The notes: generated from the letters alone by a model not told the origin. Counted from the first letter of the stretch, positions 12,521-23,651 are shown. The stretch is 64,000 nt of DNA from Archegozetes longisetosus (GCA_018873245.2 JAEMBT020000005.1:1128001-1192000), one strand, 5' to 3'. Made by a program: numbers and translations.

Positions 12521-15235
12521 GTCAGAGAGTTGTGATCACATAGAATGCCATCAAAACAAAAATAAACTACACTCGAATCACTCACTTTTAGTTTTAACTG
12601 TGAGTATGTAGTTCTAAAAATTTTGGTTTGTAAATATTATTCAATTGTGGTTAACTTAACATTTTGAAAACTAACCATCAAAGCCTTTAATGTGTTTGAG
12701 AGAGTAGTATCTCAACTTTTAATTAATGACAGATCGTTTGAAGTGTTTGGGATTCGAGACCTTCATTCGTAGCAAAAATAAACTAAAAAATATAACAAAA
12801 GTTACGATTAAGTTACAATCAAAGTTATGAAATAACATATGATTCGATCAAATGTTCGAATGAGATTCAGATTTGATGAGAGAGCCATTAAGTTAGTTCC
12901 ATAAGCGAGTTATTATTTTCACAACACGATATATATAATGACGTAAAAAGTTCAACAATGTTATCAAAAATCTCGTCAAATCACTAAAAAAGATATTTAG
13001 AAGCTTGTCATTTACATAATTGGCGTTTTATTGCAAATTAAAAATAATACGTCACAACAATTCAGTGTAAGACCAGGTACGTTAAGCAAACCTATCATAT
13101 AATGTGAATCGTTAATTTTACATTTGAGTAACATTTCAAAAGTATTTTCAAAATATTTCTCAAAAACTTTAAATAAATTTTGTCAAATCTCAACTCATTT
13201 AAGTTAGTTTACAATTTAGCGTTTGTTTAAGCGCTCAAATTGCTAAAAATGATAAATTTGACTAGAATTAAAGATCAAAATGATCTAGTTTCGCAACTAC
13301 AGTGTGTTTCGTATATTTCCATATGGATTTACGTCTTCATAACTCCACAACTAAGTTATACAATTTGATCGGGGGTCAAGCATTTTAAAAACAAGTGCTG
13401 ACGAACTATTTTGTCAAATTATCGAAAATATTGTCCAAGTCGTTGCTTAGAACTAGGTGTTTTACAATTGAGACTTTGTCTCTAGCACTTGTTTTTAGGA
13501 CATTTTGGTTATTAATTTGAATTTTGGATCTTTTATTTGATTGATAAGCCTCCGATTTTTACGAGTGTTGCGCAGCAATTACTTATTATATTGTTCATTT
13601 GGAACGTTTACTAATGAGAACAATAACTCAAATCTGACGCAAAACTTAAACATACAAAAGCTAAACTATAAAAACAATAATTAAGACAATATTTTCAATA
13701 ATTTGATCAAATTTTAAGGCATACAATTTTAAAGATTTCTTTTTAAGTGATATACTTTTGATGAAATGCTTAATTACGGGTTGTAAGATCTTAAATGTAT
13801 GAAAATATTAAATATTGAAGTTTCAACGTTTCCGAATATTACGCTTCTAAATCTCGAAATTAAAATGCCTGTTAAAAATAAAAGAGGAAAGACTACTATC
13901 GAATACGAGGACATATTTCCTGAACACTTAGTTTTAACCCACGGAGGAGAAAGGAAAAGGTATTCGAGCTAATGCTAACCCTAAAGATTTCTTTCAACTC
14001 GTCAAAGATGATATCGAGATAAAGACAAACCGAAAAATTGATTACATCAGTAAAGAACAAGACGAATCTAGGGACCAATTATTAAATTGATACCACGTGT
14101 AAGTTATGTTTAAATGATGAGAAAGGAATCAATACTAGTCTCTCATCCTGTTTCCTTTGTTAAAGGAACCAAATTGGATCAAAAATAGATAGCGTTTGTC
14201 GTGGCAAACAAATTGACTACAGCTTGTAGTCTCCTGATTCCTAGAAATGGGTATATTCTAATAAATTCCGGAGCTTACTGTTTAATCGAAATGACTTCGA
14301 TTGCAATAAAACTAACGGGTCATTATTACCACATTACTAAAGGAAAGCGATTGCTAAAACTAGGTTCAGGTCCACGTGTCGTGCTACATGCCATCCACTT
14401 TTATAACAAACCAAAAATCTATTGAAGGCTTTGCCACCAGCTATGCCAATACCTTTGCAAAATTGATGAACAGAAAAATATTTAGAATCAACAAAATGTA
14501 AAATAAGCAATCTCTTAATGAATCCTCAATACAAGAAAACTGATAGCACTCAAAGAGATCACTGGAAAACCCTCGGAGACTAAGAAATCATCAGTAAAAT
14601 CAAGCGAATTGCTTAGAGATATGTGATTTTAGTTAAATCTATTCAATCTTTTGAAAAAGAAAAACCATTGAAGGAAAGGTCAAATCTTCTAAAGTCTATA
14701 CATCTTCAGAATCAACAAGTCGACCAGAAAAATCTCAAAAGTTCAAGAAACTATCAATAAAATCAGACAATTCATTGATGAAATCTGGGGAATCATTATA
14801 TTCTAAAAAATGTACTGAAAAGTAAAAAATTAGAAGAAAAGAACAAATCTGCTATAGGTACAGAGAACCATTAGAAAAGTAGAAAACCCATAAAAACTAA
14901 CAAACTAAAGCTTACCGCCTGTAGAAATATCATCAGAATTCGATCAACTGAAAGAGGGTTCGAGACTAGTAGAAAGATCACAGATATCTGTAGAATTTGT
15001 TCTCGAATTGAAAACTTGAAAGAAGTAAAATGAGCAAAATCTGTAAAGTGACGTTAGTCTATCGAAAAAGCTAGCAGCCAATCCAATCGATTGTAACCGC
15101 TGACCACATCTAGTACTCCAGAATTTCAAGACATAGAGAACAGATTCAGTCATGTAATACTAAAGAGAGAACATTTGGTACAGTTTAATGCAAACTGAAG
15201 CTCAACGAATAAAACAAACAAATTATTCATGAACT

Positions 15236-15957
15236 AAAACAATACAAAATTGAATTCGGAAAGTATAATACTGAAGGAGAATTTACTGTTGTCTTCGATG
15301 GTTAGTGCCTCGAAAAGCAAATCGCTATCAAGATTATCGATAAATCAAACCTCAATAACGATGTCAAAGACAAATATTTGCTGCTAGAAATCGAATTCGC
15401 TCAGTCTAAGACATCTAAATATAATAACATATGAAGTGGAATCAGTGAATAGCTTTGTATTCATAATAATGGATTACGTGAACGGCAAGGACCTCACAAA
15501 TTTAATAGATTATGTGTGCCTCAAGGAGACGCAAGAATTTAGTTCAAACAACATGTATCAGGGCTTGAGTACACGCACGATAGGACTATTGGTCACAAAC
15601 ATGCCATATTTAACGACATACTCCTACAGAACGATATCGTCAAGTTGGTTGACTCTCTCTTTCGTATTATGCTCAAGATCTCACTACTAAGAAACTGATC
15701 CAAAATAATTGTTTTTTGTGAGTCCCTAGAATATGCTGTACCAGGAGTGCCTAATATACGATTTGCGTTCGAGTGGTGATTGTAGTTTAGAAGTTGTGTT
15801 GTTTTTAATGATTACGTTCACTTTTCTCTTTGGTTCTGCCTCATGTCGACGAATCGGCAGACGACTAAACACTCGTTTAGAATGTCCACCGAATATTAGT
15901 GTTAGGCCTAAATTACAGCAACTCTTCAATAAAACACTTGTAGTTGATTCCAATTAG
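15236..15957 (+). pseudogene. decayed intronless Ser/Thr protein kinase copy (CAMK/TSSK-like)
   Basis: Across three shifting frames the kinase subdomains appear in the right order. They are a glycine-loop relic (FGKYNTEGEFTVVFDG, about 15260-15300), the lysine strand (QIAIKIIDKS, about 15325), a hinge (FVFIIMDYVNGKDL, about 15452), a catalytic-loop relic (YTHDRTIGHKHA, about 15572), the metal-binding strand (IVKLVDS), an APE-like relic (LEYAVPGVPN, about 15725) and subdomain IX (LEVVLFLMITF, about 15785). The C-lobe end ISVRPKLQQL lies near 15895. Several stops and frameshifts break it, and the Asp of HRD and the Gly of DFG are gone. No introns separate the subdomains, so a retrocopy or an intronless parent is likely. 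The order of motifs makes the kinase call firm; the subfamily is a guess. Confidence 0.7.
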
Positions 15958-16483
15958 AGGCTAAATACAAGATCAGTCTCGCAGTTCGATTAGGTTATGA
16001 GTTCCGGTTAATTATATTTATGTAATTGAAGGCGTTTAGAAAAATAAATACAAAAATGTTTTTCCTGCGAATTGGAGTGGTTTTGACTGATTGTTGTATT
16101 GAACAGTCTGTTAGAATTAGGTCACAGCTATGTGCCAATAAGTCATCAATTCAAATGTTTGTTTTGTGATTCTAGCATTAATTGAAAATTAGTCTAAATC
16201 AATAACTGAAACTTCATTAAAAAGTAAAATTAATTTAATTGAACAAATCTAATCGTTGATATAGTAATAAATAAGATATTTATGAGAAGAGCAGCTAATG
16301 ACCCGCCAATTAGCGCGATAAGAAATTCGTGAACACTAAGTCCAGTTAGTTTCCAGAGATTATAAACAAAATCATTATTTTTGAAAAACCATAAATCAAT
16401 CGAACAGTTAAAAAGTTGATGAATCGCTCTTATATTGCACTGAAATTAATCAAAATAGATTGTTTTCAATTTAAAACAATTTT

Positions 16484-17323
16484 TTAATATAAACTTAGAC
16501 TGACTTGACTTTTGAAGTCCTTAACGACACAATACTCGCCACCACTGGTTCCGGAGTCAAATATAGCCAAAAAGGCTTCATTGTGTGGCAATGGTATCAA
16601 GTATTTCAATTTTGTCCAATCGAATAGTTCTAAATATTCGTCAATGATCTCAAATCTACTTAACTTCTCGGGAAAACTCGGATCGTCAAAAAGATAAGTG
16701 AGACCACTTCTACTCGAAGAGAAAATACTTTCTCTACGTTTAGCGACAAATACAAGACTTGTATTTTTAAGCGTTGCCACAAATCTTATATTTTTCCAAT
16801 TATAACTCTCCCAATATCTTATGGAACCGTTTCTTATATAGTTATTATTTTTGAATAGAAAATATTGTTCTCCTTTCACAAACAATGTGTGACCAGTCAT
16901 GGAGTTTGGTATATCTGACTCTTGAATTGTAAAACCTATTTCGATGTCACTTGGTAAGTTTGCCCATTCTTTAGAAATATCTGAAGCTGTTTGGTTCACA
17001 ACCTTGATTTCCATCGACTCTTTGTCAAAAGATAATTTCCAAAACCATTTATGTAGAAACATGTATATACTGCCGTCATCGACAGCCACTACGACCTCAA
17101 CCATCCCGGATAAGCATACTAAATACATCTGTTATCAACAAAATAAATGTTGCATTAAGTTTAACTCAAGCTATTTAATGGTAAATTTATGTAAACTTAA
17201 AAGCCATACAGGAGTCATATCTTCAGTTTCTGATTCCATACCGTTAGGCAGAAAAGAGGTGGTTGAAAATGATATAATTAATGAAAATATGAAAGTTAAA
17301 CTCCATTTGCAATTTGAAGCCAT
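16484..17323 (-). CDS. small secreted protein of unknown function, hemopexin-repeat-like
   Basis: I infer two exons: 17210-17323 (38 codons) and 16484-17128, joined by an 81 bp intron with a GTATGG donor and a TAACAG acceptor, both phase 0. The product is about 252 residues. Exon 1 encodes a basic start followed by a hydrophobic core (LTFIFSLIISFS), a good signal peptide, with cleavage expected near residue 22-25. The mature part has recurring strand-like segments, each an acidic turn followed by an aromatic patch (VDDGSIYMFLHKWFW, GHTLFVKGEQYFLF), that recall hemopexin or beta-propeller blades. I do not recognise a named family. The 645 bp second exon, open in an AT-rich background and paired with a signal-peptide exon in phase, argues for a real gene. 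It sits between two decayed kinase copies. A 180-codon frame on the opposite strand is a shadow of it. Confidence 0.6.
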
Positions 17324-17800
17324 TGTAAATTACTTAAGAAACAGACTAAATTGCTTTAAAATTATTATAAGAAAATTGTTTCAACCGATTTTTAATTATG
17401 AGAAACCGATTGCGTGCTACAATCAAGTTTTAGGCTGTGCAATATCGCGTACTGTTGCAAATGACGCTCTAAAACAATACTTATAAGTTTAAACTTAGTT
17501 TAGTTCCGCCTTCATCCTTATTAACTTAACATTTACTTAACTGAAACATGAGCAAGATTTGCAACAATACCTTTCTCATTTATATGAAGCAACCTAATAT
17601 TATTTCATTACATAAACAAAAACTTTGATAGTTCTTTGGGAGATTTCCTTTTTGCTTAATTCGTATCTTAAATCGTTTAGCTGGAACCTCTCGTTGAATC
17701 GATAGTCAAAATGTTTCATAAAATTTGTTGACTCAATCGCACTGTTTATGTCAATTTTTACCTATAACAATTTTTATTTATTAAAACTTTGAGTTGAGAA

Positions 17801-18014
17801 TTATTATTAAAGACTCTGGAATAGGGGAATCCTATTTTTGTTGATGTCATGAAATCATCGGGAATAGACATCAGGACGCCAAATGAGTCTATAATTATTG
17901 AAATACACATTTTCGACAATTATGGACTCATTGGACGTCCTGATGTCTATTCCCGATGATCTCATGACATCGACAAAAACAGGATTTCTCTATTCTGGAG
18001 TCTTTAATTATTAT
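17801..18014. repeat. long near-perfect inverted repeat (hairpin locus)
   Basis: Two arms of about 98 bases (17801-17900 and 17917-18014) face each other across a 16-base spacer. Over the central 90 aligned bases I count about ten differences, nine of them transitions. The core GATCATCGGGAATAGACATC stretch is identical in both arms. A transcript from either strand would fold into a long double-stranded stem. No TA or other duplication clearly bounds it, and neither arm shows a transposase. It may be a hairpin-RNA source, a foldback element or a recent inverted duplication. Confidence 0.9.
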
Positions 18015-18130
18015 GTAAATTACAATCTAATCATTATTATTGTAGTGCTCGGGAATCATAGCTTTTATTGGTTTGGTTGAATAAATCTCTTTTCAAAATC
18101 ACTTAAAATAAACTTAATTTCAAATTTGAA

Positions 18131-18960
18131 ATGAACTATTTTGGTAACATTTCTTTCATTCGAAGTAGAGAAAGAAAAGGGTTTGACAAGTCTTCAAATC
18201 ATTTTTTAACACTAGATGAGAATTGGAAACAGATATGGAAAGCCAATCATTACAAAAATGCGCAAACATAACTAGAAGACACTATTAGAGAATAAGGGTG
18301 TAAATTGAGTACAGATATTGAAAGAGGAGACTTTGGCTCTGTCTGAAAAGCCACTAAGAAATGCTGAAGAAGTTTTGGCGCGTAAGCAAGCACGTGTGCA
18401 TAGCGGACACTTTAAGAAAGAATAAACTTTTGAAAGAGAAGTCTGTATAATACCTAAAGTTAAATATGAAAATCTTGTGTCACTTATCCATGAATTTATG
18501 ATCAAAATTAATGACCATTAACACTATATAGTTGTAAAGTTGGCAGTCGGAGGGAGTATTCAATAAGCATGATAGCAAGAGGAAAATCGTACCATTTCGG
18601 TTCCTAAAAATTATTTCGTGTAGTCAGTGGTTTAGATGACAAAAGGTATGACAGCTCGGCCTCAGACTTCACGATGTCTTAATATTACCAAAACTTAATG
18701 ATGCGAGTGTCATCAAAATCACTTATTCAGTGAAAAATAAGTGTAACCAGGCGAAAATAAGAGTAGGAGCTGTTCCTAACTTCAAACTCTAGTCTGTTAC
18801 CTAAAGAAAAGATATGTTCAAAAGCATAAACTGATTCTGGAGACAAAACGATGTAAGAATTTTGCTGATCACATCTAGACTTTAGGTATTTACTCGTGTT
18901 TGATGCTGTTCTAAACGTTTGCTTTCGGTTAAAAAATGAAAGTGGCAGACACTGCAATAG
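18131..18960 (+). pseudogene. second decayed protein kinase copy
   Basis: After an open 47-codon lead (from ATG 18131), broken frames show a glycine-loop relic (IERGDFGSV, about 18316), a helix-C and strand 4 region (FEREVCIIPKVKYENLVSLIHEF, about 18428-18500, with the typical Glu and NLV pattern), a hinge-like HYIVVKLAVGG (about 18520-18555), IKIT followed by an activation-loop relic (about 18713-18770) and a weak subdomain IX. At least six stops or frameshifts interrupt it, and HRD and DFG cannot be recovered. It differs in sequence from the kinase relic at 15.2 kb, so the two are not simple tandem copies. Confidence 0.6.
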
Positions 18961-19221
18961 TTTTATGGTGGCTATCGATTTCCTAAAGTAGTGGACAGCT
19001 GTGAGCTGAGCTGCTCTTCAAGCAAAATTTTAGCTGTCTTCGAACTTATAAGTTCGAGCTTCAAGCTCAGGCGTGGTGCAGAAAAACAGCTCAAACTCAA
19101 GCTGTTGAGCTTGAAGTTGAACTGATTTGAAGCCTATTTATTTAATTATAGCAAAAAACAGTATTAACTGTTTGATAGTAATGAATATTGAACTGCTTCT
19201 CATTTACTGGCAAAGTTGATA

Positions 19222-19621
19222 CAGAGTGGCAATCCTCGATATACAATATTTTAAATGTCTATCAAATTTTTTATTATTAGTAAAATAAAATTCAAATAAT
19301 GCGCACTTATCACATACATAAAGAAGTTTTTATGGAACAAAACAATATTTACGCCAACCACCAGCCGAAAAATACGGAAACTCTCAAAAATTTGATAAAA
19401 AATGAAATTCAAATAACTCAATCAGATGTTCTCAAAAGTGTTATTCAAAATTTTATAATTAAATTAAAAAAAAGTTCATTGAGAGGATGGCTGGCATATT
19501 GAAAATATACTGACAAACTTCATTATATGTACTTTATTTTAATAAAATTTCAATTAAAAATATTTAGTAGTCTTTGAGAAGTCAATTTTTAAAATATTGC
19601 ATATCGAGGATTGTCACTCTG
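19222..19621 (+). mobile_element. non-autonomous Tc1/mariner-type element
   Basis: The 400 bp element is bounded by 34-base terminal inverted repeats that begin CAGAGTGRCAATCCTCGATA and differ at only two positions. A TA dinucleotide flanks each side (19220-19221 and 19622-19623), the target-site signature of the Tc1/mariner superfamily. Inside, 19299-19502 encodes 67 residues that resemble the C-terminal tail of a mariner-type transposase, so this is an internally deleted copy that kept the gene's 3' end. It cannot move by itself; related full copies elsewhere in the genome would be its source. Confidence 0.85.
19299..19502 (+). pseudogene. C-terminal tail of a Tc1/mariner transposase
   Basis: The 67-codon frame contains YANHQPKNTETLKNLIKNE and later DVLKSVIQNF, the pattern (vYa..p.ni..Lk..I..ei..i....L..v..nf..Rl..c) that ends many mariner/Tc1 transposases just before the 3' inverted repeat. 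The catalytic DDE/D core is missing, so no active enzyme can be made. The start codon shown is merely the first ATG of the remnant. Confidence 0.65.
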
Positions 19622-19733
19622 TATTAAATGATATCTACCTAACTCAATCATGAGATGCATTCCTCAGTTGTGAATCATTGTTTTCAAAATAAATTCACTT
19701 TAAACTGAAATTGAATACAGTAACTGTTTATTT

Positions 19734-19892
19734 GAGGAAGGAATTAGTCATACCAAAGGCCTTAAAAGAAACGTTTCTATTGATGTGTTGCAAGCAGATT
19801 TTATAACTAAGAAAAGAGATAGGTTATCAGATCACTCCATACAGCGTTTAATGTGTTTCAATTCATTGTTCAAACTTTACGATCAAAATTAA
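19734..19892 (+). pseudogene. hAT transposase C-terminal dimerisation fragment
   Basis: Fifty-two codons run open to a TAA at 19890-19892. They include a phrase typical of the hAT C-terminal dimerisation region: DFITKKRDRLSDHSIQRLM followed by FNSLFKLY. In hAT proteins this KkR.RLs motif lies at the extreme C terminus, which matches the stop here. No upstream catalytic part is recognisable, so this is a relic of a larger element. Confidence 0.55.
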
Positions 19893-20023
19893 TGTCTTTT
19901 TGCATAAATACTTGATTATAACTTGAAATAAATACTTGTTTTAAGGGTTACTACTCATTTTTAATTTTTAACATAAGCTCATCGACGCAGCTCAAAGATC
20001 AACAATTCCGAGCTGTACTTATA

Positions 20024-20559
20024 TCGGGTGTTCGCTATGAAGGTATCTCTAAAATTTGTAGTTAAATTATTTAAGTCGATCATTTTTATGAACACAATAT
20101 CTGCATTGACTGATTAGTAAACTTTAGAAATGTTAATTTCAACTTTTATTTATTCTATTCGTATGAGTTATTAAAAGTAGCGTTTACTTTGTTTTAAATC
20201 TATAATACCTGTAGTTAGCGTTGCCAAGTCTCAAGGAATTAGCCGTTTACAGTCAGTATAGATTAACCTCTGAGTTTTGGCAGAAAAATGGGTCCACTGA
20301 GTAATATAACTATTACTAGACATTTGGACCCTTCTCTATTGTTGAGACTCTGAGGTTAATTTATCTGACTGTACCGGTCAATTCCTTGTGGTTAGGCCAC
20401 GTTAATAATAGTGCATATGATTTATGTGTGAACTTAATCTATAGAAAGTTCAAAATGAGACTCAATCATTCACATTATTATTCATAACTTTTTATCAAAA
20501 CGACTCAGGAATAAAAGTTTTGATACACTTTTGGAGACGCTCATATAGCGAATACCCGA
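20024..20559. mobile_element. TA-flanked inverted-repeat MITE with an internal palindrome
   Basis: The 536 bp element starts TCGGGTGTTCGCTAT and ends with the reverse complement of TCGGGTATTCGCTAT, with a TA on each side (20022-20023, 20560-20561). The first 16 bases of the ends differ once; similarity fades after about 30 bases. In the middle, 20232-20296 and 20325-20389 form a second, weaker inverted repeat (about three quarters matching). No transposase frame is present. Ends and TA targets suit a non-autonomous Tc1/mariner-like element, possibly with a nested foldback insertion. Confidence 0.7.
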
Positions 20560-22063
20560 TAGAAGCTCGGGCTTGAAGTTCAAAGATTACAGATGAACAC
20601 TCTTCATTATCCTAAAGCTTCAAAGCATAAGGTCTAAAAGTATTATAGAAAACTAATTGATCATACGTAGACTAATATAGAAAGGGTTGACATCAAAATA
20701 TAATTATTTTAAAGTTTAGAAAAACAGATTAACTGCAGAGTGAAGCAACAGAAAAGTGCACTCAATCATAGGCCGAATTTAAGAGAGTCATAGAGTTAAC
20801 GATAATGATTGACAAACTTTAGATTATCAATAAGTTCATTTAAAGATATAGTTATAATATAAGTTATAACATGCGTTTCGATAAATAAATAAAAATGTAT
20901 CCTCATTACTATCGACGTGAATGAAAATCCTGATCAAATTGTGAAGAAAGTGAGAAAACTCTTCCAATCTATCAGTTTTAAAGTGAAATATAAGAGTTGA
21001 ATCTAATCTATGAAACATAGTTAGAACTGAAGGCAACTATGTGTTACTAATAAGTTGGCGTTTTTATCTCTTCAATGCAGTTAAAATGTTTTATATATTT
21101 TGTTTGATCGAATATTTTTGATGTCAACTTATTCCAAATTAGTCTACATGTCTTAAGCAGCTTTTTCATTTCAAAATGGATCAAAATTGTGAATGGAGGC
21201 CTTACCAACAAATTTTTAACTCTTAATTCGAAAGTATGTAAAATCTACCTATATTTTTTATTTTAACTTTTTTTGCGAAAATGTACTCAATTCTGTATTG
21301 ACATGTTCGACGTCAATATTCAAAAACAAACTTCACGATATATTTTGTTCTTGTGTATTTGACTTATCTTTTCTGGACATTTTGTGTTTACAATTATAAG
21401 TTATATTTTTGTCATTTTAATCTGCTTCCCTAATGGTTTCAGTTATTCAAAGCAGATAATCAATATTTACATCGATTACACAAAAACTGTTTTAGATTGA
21501 TCGCAACAATTTTATCGAAAAAGTATCGACAATCTACAAAGTATTTTTAGTGTATACCCATTACTTCTGGATTTTTTTTTAAATAGACTGGTTATACTTT
21601 TCATTACAGAGTTTTTTGGCGAAGCTTTAATCACTGGATTCGGGTGTCGAGTATAACTACTTTAATCATCAAACAACTTATATCGTTAGCTTAAACTTTT
21701 CGACTATTGTGTTTAAGTATAGTTTCTTAAATCTGTATTTAAAAACTATTTGTTGAATAAGGTTTTAAATTGTATATTATCAATTTTCAAAGATCTTTCA
21801 TTTTTTAATGAACGTAACGGGCTTTGCTTGCATTTGCAGCTAGTACATAAGTAAACAAAGTCAATTAACTAATTAAAATATATTAAATATTAAAGTCAAG
21901 CTTTTATTATTGATTGCTTTGTAAACAAACGCTTCAATTGAATTTTAAAATTGAATTAGAAAACTTACAAAACTTTTTCTGAAGCTTTTCAAACAAATTA
22001 AAAAAGTTTTGAGTCAAACCTAAGCCTCAATGACGTCACGAACGAGTCGAATGAATATAAATA

Positions 22064-23371
22064 ATGGCAACAAATGAACGACAAAACATTCAGAGTTTAT
22101 ATTTAAAACACAATCGTTTCAATGAATTAAAAGATGATTCAAATGAATCACCAACTAATGAAAAACGTGTGGAGTGTCTCGTTTGCGACAACATTATTGC
22201 AAATTGTGACGAAAGCCAATCGATTGCAATTGAACTACAAAAACATTTGTTAACAAAACACAATCTTTTAATCGCTGACATCGAATCGATTTCGGACTTA
22301 AATAAATATTGCGATTATTGGAGACCAAAGTTATCCAGATGTCAAGATTTGAGTCAATTTTGTGCTGTCATTAACACCAATTGGTATTCATTTAATATGA
22401 TATTTATAAGAATTTAAACCAAAATTCAAGGCTAAACACTTTTTTTGTCTTATGTTTGTATCAAAAGTGGTCGTCAAGACGTGTTACCATCGGAGTCTTA
22501 TTACATGATTGGAGGAGACGATAAACAATTTCCAGAAGATTCTCAACTGAGAAAACGAATTAAAGAATCAAATTTGGAGTCAATATTAGCTCAGTCGCAG
22601 TTCGAGCGAAATGATGACTCGTTTTCTCGAAGTTGTATTTTTTGTCGTAAAGTTTTTACTGGCAATCGGTTAAAACTGTTCGACCACTTGACGACTGACC
22701 ACAATTTCAATGTTGGACATCCCGACAATATCGTTAACTGTAAACAATTTTTAGACCTTTTGGATCAAAAGTTGTCTGAATTGCAATGCCTTTACTGCGA
22801 GAAAACGTTTAAGTCGTGGCAAATTCTTAAGGAACATATGAGAAAAAAGGGTCACAAGCTACTCAATCCTAATAATCGTCAATACGATAAATTCTATTTA
22901 ATCAATTATTTGTCGCCTGAAAAACATTGGCAAGAAGTCAAACTTGAAGTCGATAAATACGAGGAAAACAGTTGCAATGACGACGAGTGGAATGATTGGT
23001 GCGAAGAATCAGACAAACAAAATGATTGCATTTGTCTGTTTTGCCGCTATTGCTCTCAAATCGATGAACTCAAACGCCACTTGCTTGAAATCCACAAATT
23101 TGATTTCGACACAATTATATTGAAATTAGATTTTTATTTAAGAATTAAATTGATTAATTATATTCGAAGGTGTATTCACGAGAAAAGATGCCATAAGTGT
23201 CAGCAATCGTTCACTAATTGTGATGATCTTATAGTTCATCTCGACTTTTCTGGGCACACAATGGAAATCCCGGATAACACTGAATACGATTTACCTGAAT
23301 ATTACTTTTCTACCTATGAAAATGACAATTTGCTTCACTTTCTCGATAACGTTGACGACGAACAAGAATAA
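22064..23371 (+). CDS. ZNF277: zinc finger protein ZNF277 orthologue
   Basis: Two exons, 22064-22383 and 22468-23371, with an 84 bp intron (donor GTATTC, acceptor AAAAG); two bases left in exon 1 and one in exon 2 keep frame. The product is about 407 residues (human about 450). It has five C2H2-type fingers: CLVC near residue 40, then CIFCRKVF, CLYCEKTFKSWQILKEHMRKK, CLFCRYC and CHKCQQSF. Between them are the family hallmarks HPDNIVNCKQFL, DKFYLINYLSPEK, DDEWNDW and LPEYYFSTYENDNLL. ZNF277 is nuclear/cytosolic, binds uS5/RPS2 and has been linked to Polycomb recruitment. The gene ends 402 bp from the PPP1R21 stop, the two being tail-to-tail. The start is the first ATG upstream in a frame closed by a stop, at the expected family position. 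Confidence 0.95.
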
Positions 23372-23645
23372 TAAGGATTAACTTGAACATCACGAAAGTT
23401 GTATTACTGCTTGCTGCGAAAGTTAATGCTTATTATTAACTACACCCTGAAAACTTAGTCTATGGTAGATACTGATAGTATCTGATGGAGAGCTGGTTCC
23501 AACGCTTTAAGAACATGTTTCCCATCAAACATTGTTAGCTAACAATACGTGTACATAATGTGCCTTTTCTTATTAATAGCCGATAGCAACTAGAGCAGTG
23601 ATGCGTACAGACGTTATCTAATAAGCTTTTAAAATGTACAGTAAT

Positions 23646-23651
23646 AATAAA
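23646..23651 (+). terminator. candidate polyadenylation signal of ZNF277
   Basis: AATAAA lies 275 bases after the ZNF277 stop; a second copy follows at 23713-23718. Either would end the transcript inside the short gap before PPP1R21. Confidence 0.4.

Noticed and set aside
16944-17486. 180-codon plus-strand frame
   Set aside because: It overlaps both exons of the minus-strand secreted-protein gene, which has a signal peptide and in-phase splice sites; the opposite frame has no motif.
17898-18080. 60-codon plus-strand frame
   Set aside because: It spans the right arm of the inverted repeat, starts in the loop and ends in AT-rich flank; treated as part of the hairpin.
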